A DNA stretch of 64,000 bases from Clostridia bacterium (GTDB taxonomy: Bacteria > Bacillota > Clostridia > Christensenellales > Pumilibacteraceae), in NCBI GenBank assembly GCA_017623455.1, contig JAGAPA010000040.1, positions 1 to 64,000 on the forward strand. Direction: 5' to 3'. A program made the translations under genes and the position numbers. The notes beneath the pieces were generated by a model that was not told the origin of the DNA, made no database searches, and worked only from the letters and a program-made list of their open reading frames with translations. Shown here piece by piece: positions 52,188 to 60,916 of the stretch (positions within the stretch are counted from its first letter, which is position 1; every line of letters starts with the position of its first letter).

Positions 52188-53284
52188 ATCATATACCAGA
52201 ACAGCGTTACAACCGTCGTAAACACCGAAATGGCAAGCGCACCCCAATACAATACGGTGTCTTTTAACGTGGGCTTATAATAAACTACGTCGCCAAGCGG
52301 ACCGCCAAGCACTGTAATTCCTGCAACGTTTATGTTTTTACCGTTTGCAACCTCTTGAGGAATTTTTCCTTCCTTTACGAGCTTTGCAACAAGCTTTTTG
52401 TTTGCGTCCGCTTTGTTTGCCGTAATGAGCAGGTATATGGCAAGAATAAATGCACCAACACCCAACAGCATAAGCAGTATCATAAAGAACAAATTATCCA
52501 CGTCGGAAATAAGGGTCTGCAAAGATTGGAAACTCCAATTGTAGAACATTGCAAAATCGGTTATTACCGCGACAAGATTATTTGTAAAGTGAATAATCAT
52601 CGCAGGGAGCGACGATTTAGTTCTGAGCGTTATAAATACCAAAACCATACCGAACGACGCGGTATAGAAGAACTGGAATATATACTGATGGAAAAGTCCG
52701 AACACCAAACCTCCGAGCAATATAACCGCCCATTCTCCAAACATGCTTCTAAGCGCCGATAAGACAATACCGCGATTTGCAATTTCTTCGCAAATACCCG
52801 GCAAAAGCGCGGTAAGAACGATATTAAGCACAAACACCCAGCCGTTAAACTGCTGAGGAAGAATAGTCGCAACTGACGGGAGCTCTACGCCTATAATCAA
52901 AAACACGTAGTTTGTGATTAGATTGACGAGCATTGAGAATACGGGCGCGAACAAGCCGACAAGCACCGCAAGCAAGCACACTCGCACGCTTACGGGTTTT
53001 ACGTTGGAAACGGTGAGGAACTTGGACGTTTTACCCTTAAGATACAGTTTATACACAAGGAACGGGCAAACAAACAGGAAAACCACCTGAACCAAAACCG
53101 TAAACACTACGTTGCTTACAATATCCGCGTCAACCTCGTTGAGCGAAACTGTCAATTCAGACAAAAAGAAAGAAAGAATTCTTGCAATACACAATCCGCA
53201 CGCGGCTAAAAATAATATCAAACCACCTGCCCTCACAAGCTTTTGCTTACTTTCCAATATATTGTTTTGAGAAACTTTTTCCAT
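52184..53284 (-). CDS. CPBP family intramembrane metalloprotease
   Basis: A 366-residue membrane protein with about eight helices. The CPBP/Abi motifs are GICEEIANRG (EExxxR-like, here EEIANRG), FGLFHQYIFQFFYTASFG and MIIHFTNNLVAV, supplying Glu, His and Asn/His of the active site. The C-terminal helix pair and tail (ANKADANKKLVAKLVKEG) extend past the core. AAGGAG lies 5 nt before the ATG. It is the second of two adjacent CPBP genes between walJ and rlmH. Confidence 0.85.
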   Translation of the reverse strand: MEKVSQNNILESKQKLVRAGGLILFLAACGLCIARILSFFLSELTVSLNEVDADIVSNVVFTVLVQVVFLFVCPFLVYKLYLKGKTSKFLTVSNVKPVSVRVCLLAVLVGLFAPVFSMLVNLITNYVFLIIGVELPSVATILPQQFNGWVFVLNIVLTALLPGICEEIANRGIVLSALRSMFGEWAVILLGGLVFGLFHQYIFQFFYTASFGMVLVFITLRTKSSLPAMIIHFTNNLVAVITDFAMFYNWSFQSLQTLISDVDNLFFMILLMLLGVGAFILAIYLLITANKADANKKLVAKLVKEGKIPQEVANGKNINVAGITVLGGPLGDVVYYKPTLKDTVLYWGALAISVFTTVVTLFWYMI

Positions 53285-53293
53285 AAAAACTCC

Positions 53294-54169
53294 TTAGAAA
53301 AATGCAGTAACCCACACGGCAAAGCAAATTAACGCACCTGCCACGTACGCAACGATACCGAAAATTTTTTCCGTACCGTCTTGCACCGAATCTTCTTTTA
53401 CGTCAACACTTTCTTCTTTTGGCTTAATACTCTTAAGAATAACAAACGCAATCATAACGCAAAGCACAAACACCAGAACCGTAACAACAACGGTTAGCGG
53501 CTTGTACAGCGGAACGGCAGGCAACGGTACGAGAGAAAGCAAAACGACAACAAGGTTGCTTGTTGCATGCGCTATTATGGGATAGACAACGTTTTGAGAT
53601 CTGATTATAAGCACGGCAAGCATAACGCCAAGCACGAACTGATATACCGTTTGCATCGGCGACATGTGCATAAGAGTAAACGCAAGCGCACTCACTATTA
53701 CTGCCACAGCCGTTTTCCCGTTTTTAAGCCCGTACGTTATAGAACACCTAAACACAGCCTCTTCGCCAACGGGAGCAAAGATAACGGTTGTTATAAGGGC
53801 GGGAACGATATACCATCCGCTTATATCAAGTGGGGCGGATTTTACACCGATATTTACCAAAAACTCAAATACGTATTGAGAAATCAAGTACATTCCAACA
53901 AAAGTTACAATGCCCAAAACCGTACTTTTTATTGCAACGGTAACATCGGGACGCCTGAAAGTATACGGTGATACGAAATCACGCTTTTTTCGGACGGTAA
54001 GCACTATAAACACGTTTACCGCCTGCACCAATGCCATAATTGCATACTGCACGATAACGTGCATGGACTTGGGCGACGTGACAAGCGCCATTGCGCCAAT
54101 AAACTGCACCACCAAATTCCCGATTACGGCGAATATCCATATAATGGAGGACGAGAAGAACTTTTTCAT
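53294..54169 (-). CDS. CPBP family intramembrane metalloprotease, second copy
   Basis: A 291-residue membrane protein with seven or eight helices. Motifs are APVGEEAVFRCSITYGL (EExxxR), LMHMSPMQTVYQFVLGVML and IIAHATSNLVVV. It is only distantly similar to its neighbour. The start at 54169 follows GAGGTGGG. It lies 7 nt behind walJ. CPBP proteases process membrane or exported peptides; the substrate here is not known. Confidence 0.83.
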   Translation of the reverse strand: MKKFFSSSIIWIFAVIGNLVVQFIGAMALVTSPKSMHVIVQYAIMALVQAVNVFIVLTVRKKRDFVSPYTFRRPDVTVAIKSTVLGIVTFVGMYLISQYVFEFLVNIGVKSAPLDISGWYIVPALITTVIFAPVGEEAVFRCSITYGLKNGKTAVAVIVSALAFTLMHMSPMQTVYQFVLGVMLAVLIIRSQNVVYPIIAHATSNLVVVLLSLVPLPAVPLYKPLTVVVTVLVFVLCVMIAFVILKSIKPKEESVDVKEDSVQDGTEKIFGIVAYVAGALICFAVWVTAFF

Positions 54170-54176
54170 ACCCACC

Positions 54177-54965
54177 TCACGTTATTTCAAACAGTCCGCT
54201 CATTCTGTCTTGCAGAGCAACTTCTATATTAACGTCCTTACCCTCCGCAAACCCGTACTGAGAAAGCTTGTCGCGCACGGTTGCAAAAGCAAGCTCGGGA
54301 ATATTATTCTCCTGCGAAAGATGAGCCAAAATAAACTGTCTTACTCCGCTCATTGCAAGCTTTACCGCACACTCCGAGGCGGTCGCATTGGATAAGTGTC
54401 CTCTGTCCGACAGTATGCGCTGTTTCAAAAACGCGCTGTAGGACGCATTACTTTTTAGCATATCTTCGTCGTGGTTACTCTCAATGACCACGAGATCCGC
54501 GTCCGAAAATCGCGTTACCGTTTTGTCGGTAAGCTTGCCCGTATCCGTGGCAAACGATATCTTTTTACCTCCGCTCACGAGCGAATATCCAACACAGGGC
54601 ACGTCGTGAGAAAGAGTTTCCGGAATAACGGTGATGTCGCCCACAAAAAACTCCGAGCTTGTAAAACGCATTACGTTTTCTTTGCTGAGCTTACATTTTT
54701 CACAAAGCAAAAAGTACGACGTTTCCTGCACGTACACCTCGTTATTGTACTTTTTGACAAACTTTTCAAGTCCGCCAACATGGTCGGTATGCACGTGAGT
54801 AAGAAGAATGGATACGGAGTACGGATCAATGCCGAAAATACCGAGGCATTTTTCAATACGGCTCAGCGATAATCCTACGTCTATAAGCAATGCTGTTTTT
54901 CCGCTCCACACGCAAGTGCAGTTACCTTTACTCCCGCTCCCGAGCACACAAATTTTAAGTCCCAT
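54177..54965 (-). CDS. walJ: WalJ/YycJ MBL-fold exonuclease
   Basis: A 262-residue metallo-beta-lactamase-fold protein. The metal motif THVHTDHVGG is at 56-65, with FATDTGKL and VVIESNHDEDML downstream and AHLSQENN near the end, the standard YycJ layout. YycJ is a 5'-3' DNA exonuclease linked to mismatch repair; the gene often lies beside walRK. Here it heads an operon of two CPBP proteases, rlmH and tadA. The ATG has no Shine-Dalgarno sequence and lies 6 nt behind TATAAT, suggesting a leaderless mRNA. Confidence 0.88.
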   Translation of the reverse strand: MGLKICVLGSGSKGNCTCVWSGKTALLIDVGLSLSRIEKCLGIFGIDPYSVSILLTHVHTDHVGGLEKFVKKYNNEVYVQETSYFLLCEKCKLSKENVMRFTSSEFFVGDITVIPETLSHDVPCVGYSLVSGGKKISFATDTGKLTDKTVTRFSDADLVVIESNHDEDMLKSNASYSAFLKQRILSDRGHLSNATASECAVKLAMSGVRQFILAHLSQENNIPELAFATVRDKLSQYGFAEGKDVNIEVALQDRMSGLFEIT

Positions 54966-54971
54966 AGCAAC

Positions 54972-55000
54972 ATTATACTACAAAACTCGAAACAACGCAA
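54972..55000 (-). promoter_or_regulatory. promoter of the walJ operon, leaderless
   Basis: On the minus strand TTGCGT, 17 nt, TATAAT, then GTTGCT and the ATG at 54965. Confidence 0.65.
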
Positions 55001-55061
55001 TAAAAAAACAGTCAAACATTGTGAGTAAACTATAAAAAATATGCCCAAGCATACAAAAAGA

Positions 55062-55080
55062 GCATAGTTTTTTACTATGC
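55062..55080 (-). terminator. terminator overlapping the stop codon of the ABC-like gene
   Basis: On the minus strand GCATAGT-AAAAAA-ACTATGC is followed by TCTTTTTG. The TAG stop (55077-55075) lies in the left arm, so a ribosome at the stop would cover the hairpin. Confidence 0.75.
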
Positions 55081-55686
55081 TCCGCTATCTGCGCTTACGC
55101 ACTCGGTTTTCAACAATGACGCGAGCTTACGCTTGCTCATTTTTTTGCGTTCCATCTCACCGTCAACCACAGTAAGTTCTCCGTTCCCAAAATACAAAAC
55201 GTCGTCGCCGTATTTACAAAACCTGAGATCGGACACCAATACGCACACCGAATAATCGGACAAGTCCTCCGTTAGTTTTTTCATTCTCCGTGCGTTTTTA
55301 CGGTTGAACTGCCACCCGTCCAGATTGAGATAGACCGATCGGGTTGTTTCCTTAGCTCTTGCAACAAACAATATCTTTAGATAGTCGCTATCGCTAAGCG
55401 CGCTAAGCTTTCTGCCCAAGCCCAATCTGTACCCAACGCTTTTAAGCATTTTTTTCACGTGTTTGACGTTCGTTGCCTCATTGTCAAACATAATACGCGA
55501 ATACGACACAAAGTCGCCCACTCGCATTTTTTTGAACAGTCTGTCCTCAAGTGCATAGCAATACACTCCATCCCTTATAACGTCGCATGCTATGCGCATA
55601 TCGTCGATATAAATCTCCTCATCGTTGTTGATTTTGGAAAATTGCGCGCGTTTTTTTATACTGTTTCCCCAAATATAAGTTACCAT
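55075..55686 (-). CDS. degenerate ABC-ATPase-like protein without nucleotide-binding motifs
   Basis: A 203-residue soluble, basic protein. The stretch from about 85 to 175 follows the C-terminal half of an ABC ATPase: GLGRKLSALSDSD (signature LSGGQ replaced by LSDSD, 97-101), YLKILFVARAKETTRSVYLNLDGWQF (Walker B lacking the DE pair, 119-124), VCVLVSDLRFCKYGDDVLYFGNGELTVVDG (H-loop His replaced). The N-terminal 80 residues contain no Walker A. It can therefore hardly hydrolyse ATP and may be a decoy or regulatory partner; the similarity is my reading and needs a profile search. AAGGAG lies before the ATG. The gene is close to an ABC exporter pair but separated from it by a terminator. Confidence 0.6.
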   Translation of the reverse strand: MVTYIWGNSIKKRAQFSKINNDEEIYIDDMRIACDVIRDGVYCYALEDRLFKKMRVGDFVSYSRIMFDNEATNVKHVKKMLKSVGYRLGLGRKLSALSDSDYLKILFVARAKETTRSVYLNLDGWQFNRKNARRMKKLTEDLSDYSVCVLVSDLRFCKYGDDVLYFGNGELTVVDGEMERKKMSKRKLASLLKTECVSADSGA

Positions 55687-55775
55687 CCGTTTTACTCCTT
55701 GACTTTACTGACCTAAGTCTTGCCGTAAAAACGGTCGTTTATACGTAAAATTTAATATTACGCACAAAAAAAACG

Positions 55776-55784
55776 CATACGTAT
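55776..55784 (-). other. CATACGTAT motif behind the ABC exporter operon
   Basis: The motif lies 52 nt past the stop, just outside the terminator. Confidence 0.4.
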
Positions 55785-55789
55785 ACTGC

Positions 55790-55823
55790 AAAACGCGCCA
55801 CGGCCTTCCCGCAACGCGTTTTT
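55790..55823 (-). terminator. terminator of the ABC exporter operon
   Basis: AAAACGCG and CGCGTTTT pair around a 17-nt loop, 13 nt behind the stop on the minus strand. Confidence 0.7.
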
Positions 55824-55835
55824 AGTCTTTTGATG

Positions 55836-57653
55836 TTATTTCAAAACGTTTGTTTTTGATGTCGTAACAAGATCGTAATACAAGCCCTTTTCGTCCATAA
55901 GCGACTCATGCGTACCTGCTTCGGCTATAGTGTGATTGGCGATATAAAAGATACAGTCTGCATTCTTGATAGTGGAAAGTCTATGGGCTACGACAAAGCT
56001 CGTTCTGCCCTTACAAACAACCTCCAAAGCCTTTTGAATAAGCTCTTCACTCTCACTGTCGATCGACGCGGTAGCCTCGTCTAAAATGAGTATCTTGGGA
56101 TTGATAAGCAATACTCTTGCAAAGCAAATAAGCTGTCTTTGCCCTGTGGAAAGTCTGCCTCCCTGCTCGATTGTTTCGGTATAATAGCCGTTTGGAAGCG
56201 CGGAAATAAAGTCATGCGCGCCGACAAGCTTTGCCGCCTCTATACATTCCTCATCCGTCTTATCCTGCCTTCCGTAACGGATATTTTCGATGATAGTACC
56301 GCTGAAGATAAAGCTGTCCTGCATCATTACGCCTATTTGCCTACGCAAAGAATACAGCGTATAATCCGCTATGTTTTTTCCGTCAATAAGCACCGCTCCC
56401 TCGTTTACGTTATAAAAACGGTTAATTAGATTTACTATACTCGTTTTACCCGATCCCGTAGGACCTACGAGTGCAATCGTTTTACCGGCAGGAATATCAA
56501 AGTTAACGTCGGAAAGCACCACTTGTCCTTTTTCGTAACCAAAGTGCACGTGATCGAACTTAACAGAACCCACAATTTCGGGCATTTCCTCCGCGTTGTC
56601 CTTATCCTTTACGGAAGGCTCGGTTTCGATAACCTCCATTACACTCTCAAGGTTTGCAACCGCGTTCATAACCTCTTGGAGCTGTCCCGAAATATTGTTA
56701 AGAGGCATGGGGAGCATTGAGCTGTAGCTAATAAAGCTTACTAAAAGTCCGGGGGTGAGCGTTGTCGTTCCGCTCGAAATAAGCAAGAATGCAACCCAGT
56801 AAACAACTGTTATTCCCAACCTAAACATACCCGTCATTACGGGCATTGTAAGCTCGTTCACCTTAAATATGTTAGCCCAAGCCTTTCTTCGCTCGTTTTC
56901 AAGACCGTTAAAGATCTCCATATTTTTATCCTTGCGGTTAAACGCATTGGTTACCATCTGCCCCTGAATACTCTCGGCAATGTAAGCCGTACGGTTACTG
57001 TTCTTTTCCCTGTACTTTCTTCTACGCCTTGCCACAGCCGTTCTTATCGCCGTAAGCAAAATCACCATAGGCACTACGCTTACGATAATAACAAGGGCAA
57101 GCACAATGTCCACGAGCATCAACCACACTACGATAAAAATTATCTTGAACACGTCTACGATTATGGACACAACCCCCGACGAATACACGGTGGCAAGCTC
57201 GTCAAGATAGGTGGTCGCTCTTACTAAAATCTTGCCGTTAGGTCTGCTATCGTAATAATCGAACGCAAGCTGTTGCAATCTCTCGTACACCGCGTGTCGC
57301 ATATCGTGCACGACGCCGTGTCCGACCTTTGCCATCATTTTCGTTCTGAAATACGAGAACACCGCGTTTCCGCCCTCTGCCAATGCGTACGCGCCCACAA
57401 GCATTATTGCAAGCGCAACCCAATCGATTTTCAAACCGAAAATCTCCATTCCCTTAGCCGTTATTACGTTATCTACGATTATGGCAAGAATACGCGTGGG
57501 AAGCAACGCAATAAAACTCATAATAAACATTGCTATAAAAATCTTGATTATGAGCGCCTTGTAAGGAACTGCAAAACGCAAAGCTTTCTTTATTGCTTTT
57601 TTATCTATCTTACGGGTTTTTTCGTCCTCGTAATATCTGTTACGCTTAGCCAT
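55836..57653 (-). CDS. ABC exporter, membrane-ATPase half transporter B
   Basis: A 605-residue half transporter with six membrane helices (about 35-330) and a C-terminal ATPase. Walker A is GPTGSGKTS, the signature is LSTGQRQLICFARVLL, Walker B is ILILDEATASID and the H-loop His is in VAHRLST. The signature has Thr in place of Gly (LSTGQ), a variation seen in functional members. The ATG overlaps the stop of the preceding gene (ATGGCTAA), so the subunits are made in equal amounts. Likely an exporter of drugs, lipids or peptides; substrate unknown. Confidence 0.9.
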   Translation of the reverse strand: MAKRNRYYEDEKTRKIDKKAIKKALRFAVPYKALIIKIFIAMFIMSFIALLPTRILAIIVDNVITAKGMEIFGLKIDWVALAIMLVGAYALAEGGNAVFSYFRTKMMAKVGHGVVHDMRHAVYERLQQLAFDYYDSRPNGKILVRATTYLDELATVYSSGVVSIIVDVFKIIFIVVWLMLVDIVLALVIIVSVVPMVILLTAIRTAVARRRRKYREKNSNRTAYIAESIQGQMVTNAFNRKDKNMEIFNGLENERRKAWANIFKVNELTMPVMTGMFRLGITVVYWVAFLLISSGTTTLTPGLLVSFISYSSMLPMPLNNISGQLQEVMNAVANLESVMEVIETEPSVKDKDNAEEMPEIVGSVKFDHVHFGYEKGQVVLSDVNFDIPAGKTIALVGPTGSGKTSIVNLINRFYNVNEGAVLIDGKNIADYTLYSLRRQIGVMMQDSFIFSGTIIENIRYGRQDKTDEECIEAAKLVGAHDFISALPNGYYTETIEQGGRLSTGQRQLICFARVLLINPKILILDEATASIDSESEELIQKALEVVCKGRTSFVVAHRLSTIKNADCIFYIANHTIAEAGTHESLMDEKGLYYDLVTTSKTNVLK

Positions 57654-59487
57654 TTTGCACCTCCTCTTCTCCGCTCGAAAGCTTCTCTTGAGTGGTGAGT
57701 ATTTCGTAGTACTTGCCCTTCTTTTCAATAAGTTCCGAAGGCGAGCCCATCTCGGCTATTCTGCCGTCCTCCAAAAAGATTATCGTATCGCAGAAAGCTA
57801 CGGAGGTTGCTCTATGCGTTGCTATAATTACGGTTTTATCCTTGTATAGCTCTTTTACGTTTGCAATTATCTTCTTTTCCGTTTCGTAATCAAGCGCGGA
57901 AGTACAGTCGTCCAAAAGTATTATGGGCGCATCTTTATATACAGCGCGCGCAATGGATACTCGCTGTTTTTGTCCACCCGAAAGTCCAAGTCCCTTTTCG
58001 CCGACGATCGTTTCGTATCCGTCCGAAAGCGAATCCACAAAATCATCCACACACGCGACGTTTGACGCCGCCGTGATCTTTTCCGTGTTTTTATCGTTTC
58101 CGTCAAAATACGCAACGTTAGAGTTCAGAGTTTCGGAGAACAGGAACACGTCCTGCATTACGTACGAATTCATTCCTCTTACGCCTTCGATATCATACTC
58201 TTTTACGTTTTTTCCGTCAATCAAAAGTTCCCCGTCACTTACGTCGTAAAAGCGGTTCATAAGCTTCATTATAAGCGTTTTTCCACTGCCTGTTTTTCCC
58301 ATTATGCCCACTTTAGAGCCATACGGTATAGAGAAACTTACACCATCAAGCACTTTTCTACCACGAAGAGTAAGGGACACGTTCTTAAATTCAAGGTCGG
58401 GTTTTTCACCCACTTTTTCCGGGTTTTTAACGTTGTCGATAGCAAGAGGCTCGTCTATAAAATCAAGCTGACGGTTTCCTCCGACCAATGCGTTCTGAAG
58501 ATTTCCCACCATGTTTGCAAGCATAATGATCTGCATATTAATCATGCTTGCGTTGGTGATAAAGAGGTTAAACTCGCCTACCGTCATGCCTCCGCCAAAG
58601 TTTGCAACAAGTATGCCCATAACAATACTTAAAAGGTTTACCGCAAGACCTATAACCGAGAACAGTATTCCAAACTTACCCTGAAGCTTTGCAAGCTCCA
58701 CGTGCTTGTCCCTAAAATCCATACTCTTTTTATCAAACTTTGCAATCTCGTCCTTTTCGGTTGCAAACGAGCGCACTACTCTTACGCCGTTTATGTTTTC
58801 TTGAATACAAGTGTTTAAGTTTGCGTTGGAAGTTCGTATTTCGTCAAACTTTTTACGCGTGCGCTTATTAAATTCCTTTGCCGTGAAGAACGCCGCAATG
58901 CCCACGATAATGGGTGGAATAGCTATGTATATGTTTATACGCATAATAAAATACACGCTGATTATTATTGAAATTATTCTTTCGATAAGATGCGGAGTAA
59001 AAACTAAGTATAATCTTCTTACGCTTTCCACGTCACCGTTGAGAAAATTGAAGATTTCTCCCGATTTATATCCGTCTATTACGGAAGGCGACTGATCTAA
59101 AAAGTGCCTAAATCCTGCAGCTGAATTGCGTGTCATTGACTTGAACATCGCGTTGTGATACATCGTCCAACGAATATAATGCGCTAAATAATTGACAATG
59201 CACACGACAACTATCGTAATTGTAAGCGTAAGCAGTATTCCCGCGTAATCGTCGCGTTCAAATCCTTTAATCAAAAAGTAAAAAACGCTTGAGCTTCCCT
59301 CCTTTACTTCTCCTCCCAGCATTGGAGAAAACACGTTGTCCAAAACGAGCTGAGTGGCTTGGTTTACAAGCTGTTGTGTAAGCGAAAAAATCAATAATAA
59401 TATATAAAATAGAATGGCAATAGGCAATTCCGGCCTGTAGTACTTAAAGCTTCTGCCTATACCCCCCTTCTTTTTAGCCGTTCTCAT
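57646..59487 (-). CDS. ABC exporter, membrane-ATPase half transporter A
   Basis: A 613-residue half transporter, six membrane helices (about 25-320) plus ATPase. Walker A is GKTGSGKTL, signature LSGGQKQRVSIARA, but Walker B ends in Asp instead of the catalytic Glu (IILLDDCTSALD), which marks the degenerate site of heterodimeric exporters, and the H-loop is THRATSV. It pairs with the following gene, which has the consensus Glu. GGGAGG lies 7 nt before ATG 59487. Confidence 0.9.
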   Translation of the reverse strand: MRTAKKKGGIGRSFKYYRPELPIAILFYILLLIFSLTQQLVNQATQLVLDNVFSPMLGGEVKEGSSSVFYFLIKGFERDDYAGILLTLTITIVVVCIVNYLAHYIRWTMYHNAMFKSMTRNSAAGFRHFLDQSPSVIDGYKSGEIFNFLNGDVESVRRLYLVFTPHLIERIISIIISVYFIMRINIYIAIPPIIVGIAAFFTAKEFNKRTRKKFDEIRTSNANLNTCIQENINGVRVVRSFATEKDEIAKFDKKSMDFRDKHVELAKLQGKFGILFSVIGLAVNLLSIVMGILVANFGGGMTVGEFNLFITNASMINMQIIMLANMVGNLQNALVGGNRQLDFIDEPLAIDNVKNPEKVGEKPDLEFKNVSLTLRGRKVLDGVSFSIPYGSKVGIMGKTGSGKTLIMKLMNRFYDVSDGELLIDGKNVKEYDIEGVRGMNSYVMQDVFLFSETLNSNVAYFDGNDKNTEKITAASNVACVDDFVDSLSDGYETIVGEKGLGLSGGQKQRVSIARAVYKDAPIILLDDCTSALDYETEKKIIANVKELYKDKTVIIATHRATSVAFCDTIIFLEDGRIAEMGSPSELIEKKGKYYEILTTQEKLSSGEEEVQNG

Positions 59488-59542
59488 ACGTTGTCCTCCC
59501 GCACGTCGCGCACGCAATAAAAATATAATCTCTTCTTTTTTT

Positions 59543-59572
59543 AGTATAAACCCTACCATATAAATTTGTCAA
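59543..59572 (-). promoter_or_regulatory. promoter of the ABC exporter operon
   Basis: On the minus strand TTGACA, 18 nt, TATACT. Confidence 0.75.
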
Positions 59573-59644
59573 TATGTTTTTTAAAATTAAACTGAAATTT
59601 TTTGCTTTTACATTATAGCGGTACGCAATAAATATCGCAAAGTA

Positions 59645-59677
59645 AAAGACACTGTATTGTACCTAACAGTGTCCTTT
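59645..59677 (-). terminator. terminator of recF
   Basis: AAAGACACTGT and ACAGTGTCCTTT pair with one bulge around ATTGTACCTA, 4 nt behind the recF stop. Confidence 0.75.
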
Positions 59678-59681
59678 TTGA

Positions 59682-60779
59682 TTAATATGAATTGTCTGCA
59701 TCTACAGGCTGTATGCTTCCGTTAGTCACCTTAAAATAACGTCCCCCCACGTTTTCAAACTCGAAATGCGTACAGGTGATAATTGTCTGAAGCCCGTTGA
59801 TCTTTTGTAAAAGCCGTTTTTGACGCGTCTTGTCAAGCTCGCTGAACACGTCGTCTAAAAGCAAAATCGGGTACTCGCCTTTTTCCTGATTGTAAAGATC
59901 AACCTCAGCCATTTTTAGCGAAAGCGCCGCGGTTCGTTGCTGTCCTTGCGAACCAAACTTTCTAATATCCGTTCCGTTTACCGAAACCTTCAGATCGTCC
60001 GTTTGTATTCCGCTGTGCGTGTAGCCCTGTCTTAAATCCTTTTCCCTGTCCTCTTTCAGCTTTGCCGTCATCTTTTCTGAAATCTCTTCGCTACTTTCAC
60101 CCGTTATTCCCTCATACTCCAAAGTAAGCTCTTCCTTGTCCGACGACAAATATGCATGATTTGCTTTTGCAAGCTCTTCCAATCGTTTGATAAAACCCGC
60201 TCTGCTCTTTGCTATTCTTGCCCCCTCTGACACAAGCTGAATATCCCACACGGCAAGAGAGTTCTCATCCGCCCTACCGCTTTTAAGTAAAGTATTGCGC
60301 TGAAGCAATATTTTGTTGTAACGGTTTAACGCGTAAAAATACGCCTTGGAAAGCTGACAAAGCGAAATATCTATAAACCTGCGCCTGTCGCTCGGCGCGT
60401 TTTTTATTATACCAATCTCGTCGGGCGAAAACAAAACCGTTGCAACAACACCCATCAGTTCGCCCATTTTACTTATGGGAACGCTGTTGATTTTTACCGT
60501 TTTGCTCTTTTGTTGATACAGCGCAACGTCCAGCCTTTTGCTCACCTGACCGCTTTGTACTACGGCTTTTATTCTTGCGCACTCCTCATCCCACTTAATA
60601 AGTTCTTTTTCTCTGCTTGTGCGCATACTTTTTCCGATACTCATATAACGCACCGACTCCAAAAAATTGGTCTTGCCTTGCGCGTTATTGCCGAAAAACA
60701 CGTTAGTTCCCGAACCAAGCTGCACGGTCTGTAACGCGTAATTCCTGAAATTATTCAAAACAACTTCTTTTAGTATCAT
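59682..60779 (-). CDS. recF: DNA replication/repair protein RecF
   Basis: A 365-residue ABC-type ATPase that helps load RecA at gaps. Walker A GNNAQGKTN is at 30-38, the signature region is KFGSQGQQRTAALSLKMAE and Walker B is PILLLDDVFSELD. Length is standard. It is not next to dnaA-dnaN in this window, its usual place. The ATG has no ribosome binding site; TATAAT with an extended TGA lies 6 nt upstream, suggesting a leaderless mRNA. Confidence 0.93.
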   Translation of the reverse strand: MILKEVVLNNFRNYALQTVQLGSGTNVFFGNNAQGKTNFLESVRYMSIGKSMRTSREKELIKWDEECARIKAVVQSGQVSKRLDVALYQQKSKTVKINSVPISKMGELMGVVATVLFSPDEIGIIKNAPSDRRRFIDISLCQLSKAYFYALNRYNKILLQRNTLLKSGRADENSLAVWDIQLVSEGARIAKSRAGFIKRLEELAKANHAYLSSDKEELTLEYEGITGESSEEISEKMTAKLKEDREKDLRQGYTHSGIQTDDLKVSVNGTDIRKFGSQGQQRTAALSLKMAEVDLYNQEKGEYPILLLDDVFSELDKTRQKRLLQKINGLQTIITCTHFEFENVGGRYFKVTNGSIQPVDADNSY

Positions 60780-60785
60780 AACTAA

Positions 60786-60814
60786 ATTATATCACATAAA
60801 AAACCAAAGGTAAA
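60786..60814 (-). promoter_or_regulatory. promoter of recF, leaderless
   Basis: On the minus strand TTTACC, 17 nt including a TG extension, TATAAT, then TTAGTT and the ATG at 60779. Confidence 0.6.
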
Positions 60815-60871
60815 ACGTTTATCGCTTTTTTTATTAACTTTCTTACTTAATTTGCGTAAATAGGCGAAAGC

Positions 60872-60912
60872 AAAACCCATCGCTACACGTCTAATCGGTT
60901 GCGATGGGTTTT
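60872..60912 (-). terminator. terminator of the giant repeat gene
   Basis: AAAACCCATCGC and GCGATGGGTTTT form a perfect 12-bp stem, 4 nt behind the stop. Confidence 0.85.
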
Positions 60913-60916
60913 ATTG

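Noticed and set aside
57646..59487. ABC half transporter A as an inactive pseudogene because Walker B lacks Glu
   Set aside because: One degenerate site is normal in heterodimeric exporters and the partner has the Glu.
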